Source of the DNA: Bacillota bacterium
GTDB lineage: Bacteria > Bacillota > Clostridia > Acetivibrionales > JAEZXR01
Direction of reading: 5' to 3'
Length of the DNA stretch: 62,163 nt
NCBI GenBank assembly: GCA_023419605.1
Contig: JAEZXR010000022.1
Location: 1-62,163, forward strand
This document shows positions 41,603 through 50,978 of this stretch, one piece after another. Position 1 is the first letter of the stretch. Each line of letters starts with the position of its first letter. Under the pieces are notes generated by a model. It did no database searches, had not been told where the DNA came from, and saw nothing but the letters and a program-made list of their open reading frames with translations. The position numbers were made by a program, and so were the translations under genes.

Positions 41603-42889
41603 ATGAGTGAGAATTATTTGACCTATGTTCAAAAATTGAACGATAGCAATATAGATGTAAGGCTGGACAGCCTGAGAAAACTTAAGGAACTTATTGACAG
41701 AGGAGAACTGAAAAGACCGGAGACGGGAAGTGATGTAAATAACCATATTCATACTTTCTATTCCTTTTCACCCTATTCTCCTTCGAAGGCTGTATGGATG
41801 GCTTATAATTCCGGGTTGACTACGGCCGGGATCATGGATCATGATTCCGTAAGCGGAGCTGGGGAGTTTATCGAGGCAGGAAAAATTATCGGTCTTGCTA
41901 CCACCGTGGGGGTTGAGTGCAGAGTAGATTTCTCACAAACTTCGCTGAACGGCAGAAGGCTAAACAATCCCGATCAGAATTCCATTGCCTACATGGCCAT
42001 ACACGGGATTCCTCATAACAAAATTGATGAAGTGAAAGCGTTTTTTCAACCTTATACGGCGCACCGGAATGACAGGAACCGAAAAATGGTTGAGAGGATT
42101 ACCGAAATGCTGAAGCCCATCGGTATAGCCATCGACTTTGACAAGGACGTTGTGCCTTTGTCCAAAAGCCGGGAGGGTGGAAGCATCACGGAAAGACATA
42201 TCCTGTATGCAGTTTCTCTCAAAATCATGGATACCTTCGGAAAGGGCGAAAAGGTCGTTGATTTCCTGAGGGACAGCCTGAATATTACGCTGCCGGCCAA
42301 GGTGGAGAAGCTTTTGATGGATGCGGATAATCCTTATTACGACTATGACTTGCTGGGTGCTTTAAAAAGCGAACTGGTGGCACAATTCTATATTGATGCC
42401 GTGAAAGAATGTCCGGAAGTATGGCGGGTTATTTCCCTGGTAGAGAGAATCGGAGCCATATCGGCCTATGCATACCTGGGCGATGTGAAGGACTCTGTAA
42501 CCGGAGACAAGAAAGCGCAGAAATTTGAAGACGAGTACCTGGAGGAATTATTTGAGATTCTAAAGCGGCTGAAGTTCAATGCCATTACCTACATGCCTTC
42601 CAGGAATTCCATGGAACAGTTGAAACGGCTGAAATCCATGTGCACACAATTCGGCTTCTTCGAAATCAGCGGAGAGGACATTAATACCCCCAGACAGTCC
42701 TTTGTCTGTGAAGCGCTGCGGAAAGAGGAGTTCAAAAATCTCATCGATGCCACCTGGGCCCTCATTGCCCACGAAAAGGCAGCCACAGAGGATGCTTCCA
42801 AAGCATTCTTTTCGGAAGAGACCGTTGCCAGGTATCCGGAGCTGGAAGAACGGATTCAGGTATATAAGCAAATGGTAACTACAGTATAA
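41603..42889 (+). CDS. PHP-domain metal-dependent phosphoesterase-like protein
   Basis: A 428-residue protein with an N-terminal PHP domain: NNHIHTFYSFSPYSPS near residue 50 and GIMDHDSVSG near 82 carry the first metal-binding His/Asp residues. GVECRVDF and the late ISGEDINTP provide the others. PHP proteins hydrolyse phosphate esters. ATG at 41603 follows GAGAGGG. The gene lies between the SDR and the rhamnose regulator and is likely part of the same sugar regulon. No known substrate fits with certainty. Confidence 0.82.
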   Translation: MSENYLTYVQKLNDSNIDVRLDSLRKLKELIDRGELKRPETGSDVNNHIHTFYSFSPYSPSKAVWMAYNSGLTTAGIMDHDSVSGAGEFIEAGKIIGLATTVGVECRVDFSQTSLNGRRLNNPDQNSIAYMAIHGIPHNKIDEVKAFFQPYTAHRNDRNRKMVERITEMLKPIGIAIDFDKDVVPLSKSREGGSITERHILYAVSLKIMDTFGKGEKVVDFLRDSLNITLPAKVEKLLMDADNPYYDYDLLGALKSELVAQFYIDAVKECPEVWRVISLVERIGAISAYAYLGDVKDSVTGDKKAQKFEDEYLEELFEILKRLKFNAITYMPSRNSMEQLKRLKSMCTQFGFFEISGEDINTPRQSFVCEALRKEEFKNLIDATWALIAHEKAATEDASKAFFSEETVARYPELEERIQVYKQMVTTV

Positions 42890-42891
42890 TA

Positions 42892-43779
42892 TTATTTTCG
42901 ATAATCACCGGGCGTCTGCCCGGTGATTTTTTTAAACACTTCATAGAAGAACTTCAAATCCTTAAATCCCACCTGCAAAGCAATGTCGATGACTTTTAAA
43001 TCTGTGCTTCGCAGCAGATTACAGGCTTCATCCACACGAAGATGCTGAATGTAGTCACTGAAGCTGGTACCGGTAACTTCCTTGAATACCCGGCTGAAAT
43101 AATTTTTGCTGATAAAGGACTTCATAGCCAGGTCCTCCAGCCGGATATCCGTATTATAATTCGATTTCATATAGGCAATGGCCTTTTGGACCATATCATG
43201 GCTTCGGGAGGACATGTGCTTGTTCCCGTCTTCTTCGATATAGCGGAATATTTTTATAATCAGTTCGATTAGATAGGCTCGGATGATATCGCTGTAGCCT
43301 TTTTTCATTTGTTTGTATTCTACGTGCATTTTACTGAAGAGATCACCCATTTCCTTGAATTCCGCGCCTTGAAGCTTCAGATCAGGGCTGGGAGTGTAGT
43401 CCTCCGGGAAAAGAGACTTGAAAAGAAAGGAGGAGGTAATCCCCTGAAAATGCTTGCTGCTGAAGAGCGAGGCGTCGAGAAATTTGGGCATGAAAACGCA
43501 GTTGTAGACGATGGGTGCTGCGGAGGCTCCTTTCTTCGGGAAAAAACCGTGGGGAACGTCAAAGTTGATAATAAAAAGGTCTCCCTTGGAAATCTCAAAC
43601 TCCGTATCTCCTACAACATGAATTCCTTCGCCGGATATTACGTAACAAATCTCAATAAAGTCATGCTTGTGCATGATATCGCAATATTCCCGCAGTTCAT
43701 CGGATTTATTCACGTAAACCAATTCATTTTTTCTAAAAAGTTGATCGCCCTTCAGTATAGGATAATTTTTATCCGCCAT
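42892..43779 (-). CDS. AraC-family regulator, probable rhamnose operon activator
   Basis: A 295-residue regulator with an N-terminal cupin (HKHDFIEICYVISGEGIHVVG) and a C-terminal double helix-turn-helix (DIRLEDLAMKSFISKNYFSRVFKEVTGTSFSDYIQHLRVDEA, then VGFKDLKFFYEVFKKITGQTPGDYR). It is divergent from rhaB, whose promoter has a fair -10 (TATAAT at 43869) but no -35. That is the usual sign of an activator-dependent promoter. ATG at 43779 is preferred over the upstream in-frame start. Confidence 0.9.
   Translation of the reverse strand: MADKNYPILKGDQLFRKNELVYVNKSDELREYCDIMHKHDFIEICYVISGEGIHVVGDTEFEISKGDLFIINFDVPHGFFPKKGASAAPIVYNCVFMPKFLDASLFSSKHFQGITSSFLFKSLFPEDYTPSPDLKLQGAEFKEMGDLFSKMHVEYKQMKKGYSDIIRAYLIELIIKIFRYIEEDGNKHMSSRSHDMVQKAIAYMKSNYNTDIRLEDLAMKSFISKNYFSRVFKEVTGTSFSDYIQHLRVDEACNLLRSTDLKVIDIALQVGFKDLKFFYEVFKKITGQTPGDYRK
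42904..42933 (+). terminator. Terminator located inside the end of the convergent araC-type gene
   Basis: ATCACCGGGC and GCCCGGTGAT with a GTCT loop form a perfect 10-bp stem followed by seven T. It would stop plus-strand transcription from the PHP gene, yet it also encodes the C-terminal residues of the regulator on the other strand. Confidence 0.8.
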
Positions 43780-43917
43780 TTTAATACCCCGTTCTATGGA
43801 TGTGCATCTGTGCAATATCCCCTAATGGAATGATAACATATCCCAAAGAAATAAAAAAGTCAAACAATTATAATGAAGATAGCAATAAAAAGATGATTTT
43901 TCAAGGGGGGAATTGCA

Positions 43918-45384
43918 ATGCTTAAACTGCTGGCCTTTGATTATGGCGCAAGCAGCGGGAGAGGAATTTTGGGAAGTTTCAGCGGGGAGAAGCTGCATTT
44001 GGACGAAGTCCATCGTTTTTCCAATGACCCTGTCATGGTGAATGGAAGTTTCTACTGGGATATTTTACGCCTGTTCCACGAAATGAAGCAGGGAATAACT
44101 AAATGCGTAAAAAGCGGGAGCAAGGACATTGCCAGCATCGGGATCGATACCTGGGGTGTGGATTTCGGGCTGATTGATGCCGCGGGACAGCTTCTGGGCA
44201 ACCCTTACCATTATAGGGACAATCGCACGGATGGAATGATAGAGGCTGCCGGAAGCGTAATTCCCAATCGGGAGATCTATGAGCAGACCGGTATACAATT
44301 TCAAAAGTTTAACACCCTGTACCAGCTTCTGTCCATGAAGCTATCCAATTCGCCGCTTCTGGACAAGGCGGATAAGATGTTGTTCATACCGGACCTTCTA
44401 AATTATTTTCTGACAGGAGTAAAGGGCAGTGAATTCACCATTACCAGCACCTCGCAGATGTACAGCTATTCGGAGGGCGGATGGGCCAAAGGATTGCTTG
44501 AAAAACTGGGGATTCCTACGAAAATACTGACGGACATTATAGATACAGGGACTGTACTGGGGGGACTGCGGAGAGAGGTTTGCGAGGAATTGAACATCGG
44601 AAGCATTCCTGTAGTCGCCGTAGCGGAGCATGATACAGGAAGCGCTGTAGTTTCGGTGCCTGCCGGGGAAGAACGGTATGCATACCTGAGCAGCGGTACC
44701 TGGTCGCTGCTGGGAATCGAATCAAAGGTACCCGTCATCAACGATACCACATTCAAGCTAAACTATACCAATGAAGGCGGTATCAAGAGGAATGTACGCC
44801 TGCTGAAAAACATTATGGGTCTGTGGATTTACCAGGAATGCAAACGGTATTGGGATAAGTCCGGCGAAGTACTGAGCTTTGATGAGCTGGAGGAGCAGGC
44901 CGCCGCAGCAAAACCCTTCGCCGCCTTTATCGACCCTGACAACGACTCGTTCTACAGCCCTGGAAACATGCCCAACAAGATCGTGGAATTCTGCAGGCAA
45001 ACCGGGCAGGAAATTCCGGAAAGCAAAGGGGCTATTGTACGGTGCATTATGGAAAGCCTGGCACTCAAATACAAAATGGCAGTGGAAGGTCTCGAAGAGA
45101 TTGCAGGTTATAAAATACCGGTACTGCACATCGTAGGAGGAGGCTGCAGAAACACGGTTCTCTGCCGGTTTACAGCCAACGCTACCGGCTGCAGGGTAAC
45201 TGCCGGCCCTGTAGAGGCTACGGCCATCGGCAACGTTGTGACACAGTTGATTGCTTTGGGAGAACTGAAAAACATAAGCGAGGCCAGAGCTTTGGTGAGG
45301 AAGTCCTTCCCTATGGCAGAGTATCTGCCGGAAGACCGGGAAACGTGGGAAGAGGCTTATGAGCGGTTCAAACAATATTGTTAG
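43918..45384 (+). CDS. rhaB: L-rhamnulokinase
   Basis: A 488-residue FGGY sugar kinase that phosphorylates L-rhamnulose at position 1. Signature segments are AFDYGASSGRGILG at the N-terminus, IGIDTWGVDFGLID, HYRDNRTDGM, and VAEHDTGSAVVSVP; the C-terminal ATP site is LHIVGGGCRNTVLCRFTANATG. It heads a tight operon with an ASRT-family gene, rhaA and an aldolase. AAGGGGGG stands before the ATG. Confidence 0.95.
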   Translation: MLKLLAFDYGASSGRGILGSFSGEKLHLDEVHRFSNDPVMVNGSFYWDILRLFHEMKQGITKCVKSGSKDIASIGIDTWGVDFGLIDAAGQLLGNPYHYRDNRTDGMIEAAGSVIPNREIYEQTGIQFQKFNTLYQLLSMKLSNSPLLDKADKMLFIPDLLNYFLTGVKGSEFTITSTSQMYSYSEGGWAKGLLEKLGIPTKILTDIIDTGTVLGGLRREVCEELNIGSIPVVAVAEHDTGSAVVSVPAGEERYAYLSSGTWSLLGIESKVPVINDTTFKLNYTNEGGIKRNVRLLKNIMGLWIYQECKRYWDKSGEVLSFDELEEQAAAAKPFAAFIDPDNDSFYSPGNMPNKIVEFCRQTGQEIPESKGAIVRCIMESLALKYKMAVEGLEEIAGYKIPVLHIVGGGCRNTVLCRFTANATGCRVTAGPVEATAIGNVVTQLIALGELKNISEARALVRKSFPMAEYLPEDRETWEEAYERFKQYC

Positions 45385-45396
45385 GAGGAGTAAGAG

Positions 45397-45768
45397 ATGA
45401 GTAAAAGCTATGGTTCAAAAACCTGGTTCATTCCTGATTGTTATTATCCGGAACACAGCTCCGGAGTATTTCCCAGCCATGAGGCTGTCTGTGTCTTGAA
45501 TCCGGGTAAGGAAGATGCAAACCTCTGCTTTACCCTATATTTTGAAGACCGGGATAAAATGGAAGGTTTTACGGCGGAATGCAAGGCGGAAAGAACAAAT
45601 CACATCCGGCTGGATAAAATCAAGGATGTCCACGGCAATGGAATACCCAAAGGGGTTCCCTATGCTCTTATGGTAGAGAGCGATATAGACATTATCGTAC
45701 AATACAGCCGCATGGACACCACCCAGGCAGAAATGGCCCTCATGACAACCATGGGGCATAGTGTATAA
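45397..45768 (+). CDS. ASRT-family (sensory rhodopsin transducer-like, DUF1362) protein
   Basis: A 123-residue beta-sandwich protein of the family named after the Anabaena sensory rhodopsin transducer. Visible family features are FIPDCYYPEHSSG, SHEAVCVLNPG, LYFEDRDKMEG, RTNHIRLDKI and VESDIDIIVQYSRMDTTQAE. No rhodopsin gene is in the window. Its place between rhaB and rhaA (12 bp on each side) indicates a role in rhamnose use, perhaps as a sugar-binding or sensing protein or a mutarotase-like helper. The biochemical role is unknown. Confidence 0.8.
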   Translation: MSKSYGSKTWFIPDCYYPEHSSGVFPSHEAVCVLNPGKEDANLCFTLYFEDRDKMEGFTAECKAERTNHIRLDKIKDVHGNGIPKGVPYALMVESDIDIIVQYSRMDTTQAEMALMTTMGHSV

Positions 45769-45779
45769 AGGAGGAGTAA

Positions 45780-47063
45780 ATGATGTTTAATTTTAATAAG
45801 ATAGCTGAAAACGTAAATCAGCAATACGAGGCTGCCAAGGCAGTCTATGCACAATTCGGAATCGATACCGACAGTGTATTGAAGAAGATGCAGGATATCA
45901 GCATCTCGCTCCACTGCTGGCAGGGCGATGACGTGTCCGGTTTTGAGGTAGATGCCAACGGTTTAACAGGGGGAGGAATTCTGGCTACAGGGAACTATCC
46001 CGGCAAGGCACGGACCGGAGAGGAACTCCGGCAGGATTTGGATAAGGCCCTGAGCTTGATCCCAGGAAAACATAGAATTAATCTCCATGCCATCTATGCT
46101 GAAACCGAAGGGAAGTTTGTTGAAAGGGATCAACTCTCTGTGGAACACTTCCGCAAATGGATTGATTGGGCAAAGGAAAAGGGTGTCGGTATTGACTTCA
46201 ACCCTACTTTCTTCTCTCATCCGAAAGCTGCTTCCGGGTATACTCTTTCCAGCACGGATGAAGATGTCCGCGCCTTTTGGATACGGCACGGAAAGGCGTG
46301 CCGAAAGATTGCGGCCGCCATCGGAAAAGAACTGGGTACACCGGCAGTTAATAATATATGGATTCCCGACGGCTCGAAGGATCTGCCGGCAGACCGTATG
46401 GAACATCGAAAAATCTTAATGAAATCACTGGATGAAATCTTTGAAGAGAAATATGACAGCAAGTATCTGCTGGATGCAGTAGAGTGTAAACTCTTCGGTA
46501 TCGGCTCCGAAAGCTATGTGGTAGGTTCCCACGAGTTTTACATGGGTTATGGAACCAGCCGTGGCGTGATGGTCTGCCTGGATGCAGGACATTTCCATCC
46601 GACAGAGGGTATCTCGGATAAAATTTCCTCGCTGCTTCTGTACTCCAGGGATGTACTTCTGCATGTGAGCAGAGGCGTGCGCTGGGATAGTGACCATGTA
46701 GTCATTCTGAACGACGAACTGCTTTCCATTGCACAGGAAATAAAACGGTGTGAGGCCTATGGCAGAGTCCATATCGCCCTGGACTTCTTTGATGCCAGCA
46801 TCAACAGAATCACCGCGTGGGTCACCGGTACAAGGGCGACGCTGAAGTCGGTTCTACTGTCTCTCCTGGAGCCTACGGAACTTCTGAAAGCAGAGGAAAA
46901 AAGCGGAAACCTGGGCAATCGTCTGGCGCTGATGGAAGAATTAAAATCCCTGCCCTTCGGTGCAGTTTGGAACATGTACTGCCAGCAGCAGAATGTGCCT
47001 GTGGGTCCGCAGTGGCTGGAAAATGTCAAGGAGTATGAGGAGAAGGTACTGTCGAACAGATAA
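45780..47063 (+). CDS. rhaA: L-rhamnose isomerase
   Basis: A 427-residue metal-dependent TIM-barrel isomerase converting L-rhamnose to L-rhamnulose. Family segments are ISLHCWQGDDVSGFE, GNYPGKARTGEELRQDL, GIDFNPTFFSHP, WIPDGSKDLPADR, VECKLFGIGSESYVVGSHEFYMGYG, CLDAGHFHPTE and HVSRGVRWDSDHVV, which hold the metal ligands. AGGAGG precedes tandem ATG codons at 45780 and 45783. Confidence 0.95.
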   Translation: MMFNFNKIAENVNQQYEAAKAVYAQFGIDTDSVLKKMQDISISLHCWQGDDVSGFEVDANGLTGGGILATGNYPGKARTGEELRQDLDKALSLIPGKHRINLHAIYAETEGKFVERDQLSVEHFRKWIDWAKEKGVGIDFNPTFFSHPKAASGYTLSSTDEDVRAFWIRHGKACRKIAAAIGKELGTPAVNNIWIPDGSKDLPADRMEHRKILMKSLDEIFEEKYDSKYLLDAVECKLFGIGSESYVVGSHEFYMGYGTSRGVMVCLDAGHFHPTEGISDKISSLLLYSRDVLLHVSRGVRWDSDHVVILNDELLSIAQEIKRCEAYGRVHIALDFFDASINRITAWVTGTRATLKSVLLSLLEPTELLKAEEKSGNLGNRLALMEELKSLPFGAVWNMYCQQQNVPVGPQWLENVKEYEEKVLSNR

Positions 47064-47092
47064 TGGTGTATTGAAAAAGGAGGCTAAAGTGT

Positions 47093-48151
47093 ATGGCATG
47101 GGATGCGCTAAAGGAGCTTGAGCTGATTTCAAAAGCGGTAGGAAGCCAGGTGGACATGGTACAAGGCGGAGGCGGGAACACTTCGGTAAAGCTGGATGAC
47201 CGGTTGATGGCCGTTAAAGCTTCAGGCTTCAAGCTGACACAGATCACAGAAAATCAGGGCTATGTAGTTGTAAATTATGAAAATATAAAAAACTATTATA
47301 ATCAGGTCGATTTGAGTACCGATACGGATTATGAAAAGGATAGTGCAGAATTTGTAAAAAAGAATATCGTAGAGGTAGAGGGGGTAAAAACACTCCGGCC
47401 TTCCGTAGAAGCAGGATTTCACTCCATACTGAAAAAATTCGTGATCCACACCCATCCTGTTTATGCAAATATCGTCTGCTGTGCTCAGAATGGAAAGGCG
47501 CTTGCAGAAAGGATTTTTGCCGGGAGTGAACTTGGATTTATCTGGGTGCCCTATATCAACCCGGGTTTCTGCCTGACCCTGAAGATCAAGGAGGAAATGG
47601 AGGCCGCTGTTGCCCGGACGGGAAAGGTTCCCGCAGTGGTTTTTATGGAAAACCATGGACTGATTGTAACTGCGGATACCAGCCAGGAGTGCCTCCAGCT
47701 GCATGAAGAGGTAAACAACGAAATTAAGAAATACCTGAGCCTTTCAGAAAGCTTCCCCATCATCGAATTGGAAGCCGTCGATGAAACCACCGTAGTGAGC
47801 AAGACGGAATATCTGAGGAGATACTTTAAAGATTGGAAGGAAGGGGAGGAATTCTTCGATAATACGGTACTCTACCCGGACCAGCTGGTATACCTGGATG
47901 GGCATATCGCAGTGAATGGGGAAGGCAAGAAGCTGAATATTAATACCCTAACCGGTGAGGTGGTATATAAAACCAACTACTCGGAAGCTGTGACCATGGA
48001 ACAGACATTGCTGGCATTTCTGTACGTAGTTGAAAATGTAAGGAATAACGGTCTTGTACTGAAAACCCTCTCCCAAAGGGAAATTGACTTTATTAAAAAC
48101 TGGGAAAGCGAAGCCTATAGGAAAAGTTTGGTAAAAGAGCTGGGTAAATAA
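47093..48151 (+). CDS. Class II aldolase, probable rhamnulose-1-phosphate aldolase (RhaE N-part type)
   Basis: A 352-residue zinc aldolase of the class II/adducin family. QGGGGNTSVKLDDRLMAVKASG near residue 24, the zinc site HTHPVYANIV near 118 and ENHGLIVT near 184 are visible. It resembles the aldolase half of the two-domain RhaE protein and lacks the fused dehydrogenase half. It would split rhamnulose-1-phosphate into dihydroxyacetone phosphate and L-lactaldehyde. It is the last gene of the operon. AAAGGAGG precedes the ATG and a strong terminator follows. Confidence 0.82.
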   Translation: MAWDALKELELISKAVGSQVDMVQGGGGNTSVKLDDRLMAVKASGFKLTQITENQGYVVVNYENIKNYYNQVDLSTDTDYEKDSAEFVKKNIVEVEGVKTLRPSVEAGFHSILKKFVIHTHPVYANIVCCAQNGKALAERIFAGSELGFIWVPYINPGFCLTLKIKEEMEAAVARTGKVPAVVFMENHGLIVTADTSQECLQLHEEVNNEIKKYLSLSESFPIIELEAVDETTVVSKTEYLRRYFKDWKEGEEFFDNTVLYPDQLVYLDGHIAVNGEGKKLNINTLTGEVVYKTNYSEAVTMEQTLLAFLYVVENVRNNGLVLKTLSQREIDFIKNWESEAYRKSLVKELGK

Positions 48152-48195
48152 AAGAATAGTGAACGATTCGCAAGCTATTTGGCTGTATACTGTAA

Positions 48196-48246
48196 AACAA
48201 GTCCCGGGAGCCGTCTCCCGGAACTTGTTTTTGTTTTTTAAATCAT
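48196..48246 (+). terminator. Terminator of the rhamnose operon
   Basis: ACAAGT-CCCGGGA and TCCCGG-ACTTGT form a long GC-rich stem followed by two T-runs. Confidence 0.85.
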
Positions 48247-48371
48247 ATATTTTTATTAAGGTGCAGCGGAAGTAATATTTTCGCTGATCCTAAGGAACTT
48301 TTTCGTTGGAAAAAATGTCTAAAGGTAAAAACGAATTATTATATAAAAAGACATAAAGTGAGGTCAAACAA

Positions 48372-50816
48372 ATGAAAAAAATTGTGGGTTTACTTCTGGG
48401 GATCGGCTTAATGGCCAGCGGCATTCAAGCCCGGGCTGATGGGCCGGTACAATATTACTATGACGGGCAGTGGCATTCTTATTATGAGCAGCCCATCACG
48501 GTACAGATCAATGGAGAAACGGTGCAGGGGGATATGCCCCCTATCCTGTTCAATGATTCAACGCTGGTTCCTTCCAGAGCCGTATTTGAGAAAATGGGTG
48601 CCAAGGTTACGTGGAATGAAGCAGCTTCTCAAGTTGAAATATCCATGGGAAGCACCAATATCGTGCTGACTCAGAATAACGACAGCGCAACTGTAAACGG
48701 TAGTACGTACAAAATGAGAGTTCCTGCCAAGTTGATTAATGACAGAATTATGATCCCTGTCCGGTTTGTATCCGAAGCGCTGGGAATGGATGTACAGTGG
48801 AAGGAGAATGAAAGGGTCGTAAGCATTGAGAATAAAAACACTGCAGTATCCAATATTCAGACCCAGAAAGATGGTACAAACCTGCGGGTAGTGGTCAATG
48901 CAGACCTGCCTATAACGGACTGGTCCACTTTTGAAATGAATGACACTCCGAGGTTGGTTATCGACCTGAAAAATACGATATTGAATTATAAGGGTGGTGA
49001 CCTGGTTTTAGATAACGCTTACATAGGAAAAGTTAGGGCAGCACAGTTCAGCACAAATCCCAATGTAACAAGGATTGTGATGGATGTAAAGGAATGGACG
49101 AAATACAACGTCGAGGTATCTGCAGATAAAAAGCAGCTGATTATTAATTTTGACTGCCGCCCATCGGAAATCACGGGTGTACGATTTTCAACTTCAGAAG
49201 GTAAAGATAGCATTGATATCGATATGAATTATCCAAGAAATGCTGCGATTTACTCGATAGGAGACGGCAAGCGGGTCTATATTCAAGTCCCCCTTGCTGC
49301 GTTAAAGGGAATTACCCAAAACATATCGGCTTCCGGCAGCTTTATAAAAAGCATTGAAGCCTCGCAGCCGGATGGAAATACTGCGATGCTGGCTATTACT
49401 ACTTCGGGAACCTGTCTGGTTGAATCTCAAAAAACGCAGACGGGAACTAAACTTGTCTTTTCATCTCCTGCAAGCAAGGGCCTATATTATGCCGTAGACG
49501 GGAAGCCTGTGCTTACCTTGAAAAACGAAAAAACCGGTTTTAACTACTTTAACTATTCTTATCGGAATGAAGGGGGTACATTTGTTTTAAGCGTACCTAA
49601 GAGCACACTGGATGTAGGTCCGGCAAAGCTATTTATTAACGATGGCGTCATAAATTCCGTCAGCATGGTTCCCGGTGCCGGAGTCACCGACCTGTATTTT
49701 GAAACCAAACAGCCCGTTACATTTAATGTGGATAGCATCTCCCTAAGAGATAGCATTCTGGTGAAAGCAAATACATCCAATACTCCGCCGGTTTCAGGAA
49801 GTGTAAGCCAGAGTCTGAAGGAGAAGGTTATCGTAATTGATCCGGGGCATGGGGGAGAAGACAGCGGAGCCGTATTCAAATCGCCAACCGGGGAGATTCA
49901 GGTAAAGGAAAAGGATTTGAACCTGGACATCTCCCTAAAACTCTATGACTTGCTGAACAAGGCAGGATTCAAAGTGTATTTGACGCGAAGCGATGACAGG
50001 ACAGTGGATCTATATGAAAGAGCGACTTTTGCGGAGAAAATGAATGCATCCCTTTTTGTGAGCGTACATAACAATTCAGGCTCTGCAGGTCAAAAGGGAA
50101 CCATGACACTGTTCTACCCTTCGGTATACGATAAATCCTATGGTATAACGGGAGAACGGTTTGCACAGATCGCGCAAGAAGAATTACTGAAAACGCTGGG
50201 AACAAACAACCTGGGATTGTGGAAGCGGCCGAGGCTGGTGGTATTGAACAGTACAAAAATGCCGGCTATTCTGGCGGAAGTGGCTTATGTTACCGATGCT
50301 TCCGACCGGCAAATGCTTCAGAACAATACATTTAGAAGCAATGCGGCCAATGCTTTATATAACTCCATCACTAAGGCATTGAATGAAATGGCCGCTGCGG
50401 ATAAAAATCCTGTATCGCCGGTAAATAACGGAGGGACCCAGGAACCTGTTAAAGCAGAAGACTTAAAACCCAGAAATGCCAATGGTTTTGTGCTTCCTGC
50501 AAAATTTGCGGCCCTGTGCGATTACACCTGGGGAGATGCGGCGAAACCATCCTGGTTTGATTTGAACATATTCCTGGACTACTCTAAAGAGACGAGTAAA
50601 AAGTGTACGCTGGCAGACCAGCGAAAGGAAGCAGAACAAGTGCTGTTGTCAAAGTTGGACCCGGAAACGGTGAAGAAGGTTATGGAGATTGCAGCATGGC
50701 AAAAGGATGCCAGTACACATATCTGGGAGGAAGAAATCGAATGCAGCGGGTATACTATCTGGGTAAGGTCTTTGAAGAATACCGGAATATGTACCATTGA
50801 CGTAATAAAAAAGTAG
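48372..50816 (+). CDS. N-acetylmuramoyl-L-alanine amidase with Cu-amine-oxidase-N and AMIN domains
   Basis: An 814-residue exported wall hydrolase. It has a signal peptide (1-22), a copper amine oxidase N-terminal-like domain (40-155), AMIN domains (about 160-260, a second beta-rich part to 455) and Amidase_3 (485-680). The zinc/catalytic residues lie in VIDPGHGGEDSG, KEKDLNLD, SVHNNSG and ILAEVAYVTD. A further C-terminal segment of about 125 residues with three Cys (CDYTWGD, KKCTLADQ, ECSGYTIW) is not a domain I recognise. It cleaves the peptide from peptidoglycan; use in vegetative or spore walls cannot be decided. Confidence 0.92.
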   Translation: MKKIVGLLLGIGLMASGIQARADGPVQYYYDGQWHSYYEQPITVQINGETVQGDMPPILFNDSTLVPSRAVFEKMGAKVTWNEAASQVEISMGSTNIVLTQNNDSATVNGSTYKMRVPAKLINDRIMIPVRFVSEALGMDVQWKENERVVSIENKNTAVSNIQTQKDGTNLRVVVNADLPITDWSTFEMNDTPRLVIDLKNTILNYKGGDLVLDNAYIGKVRAAQFSTNPNVTRIVMDVKEWTKYNVEVSADKKQLIINFDCRPSEITGVRFSTSEGKDSIDIDMNYPRNAAIYSIGDGKRVYIQVPLAALKGITQNISASGSFIKSIEASQPDGNTAMLAITTSGTCLVESQKTQTGTKLVFSSPASKGLYYAVDGKPVLTLKNEKTGFNYFNYSYRNEGGTFVLSVPKSTLDVGPAKLFINDGVINSVSMVPGAGVTDLYFETKQPVTFNVDSISLRDSILVKANTSNTPPVSGSVSQSLKEKVIVIDPGHGGEDSGAVFKSPTGEIQVKEKDLNLDISLKLYDLLNKAGFKVYLTRSDDRTVDLYERATFAEKMNASLFVSVHNNSGSAGQKGTMTLFYPSVYDKSYGITGERFAQIAQEELLKTLGTNNLGLWKRPRLVVLNSTKMPAILAEVAYVTDASDRQMLQNNTFRSNAANALYNSITKALNEMAAADKNPVSPVNNGGTQEPVKAEDLKPRNANGFVLPAKFAALCDYTWGDAAKPSWFDLNIFLDYSKETSKKCTLADQRKEAEQVLLSKLDPETVKKVMEIAAWQKDASTHIWEEEIECSGYTIWVRSLKNTGICTIDVIKK

Positions 50817-50881
50817 AAAAGAGGGCGGCATAAAGAATTTGGAAGACTGCCATACATATTAAAATGGAATTCTACATAAAG

Positions 50882-50916
50882 TATGGGTGGGGTTAGCGAG
50901 CCCTGCCCATTTTTGT
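50882..50916 (+). terminator. Terminator after the amidase, overlapping the next promoter
   Basis: ATGGGTGGGG pairs with CCCTGCCCAT (with wobble pairs) and is followed by TTTTTG, which runs into the -35 box at 50916. Confidence 0.65.
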
Positions 50917-50944
50917 TTACAGTCCGGCGTGAATGTGGTACAAT
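50916..50944 (+). promoter_or_regulatory. Promoter of the polytopic membrane protein gene
   Basis: TTTACA, exactly 17 bp, TACAAT, with TGTGG just upstream of the -10. Confidence 0.7.
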
Positions 50945-50978
50945 TTGGATACATCATTGAACGAAAGAGGGAATGTAT

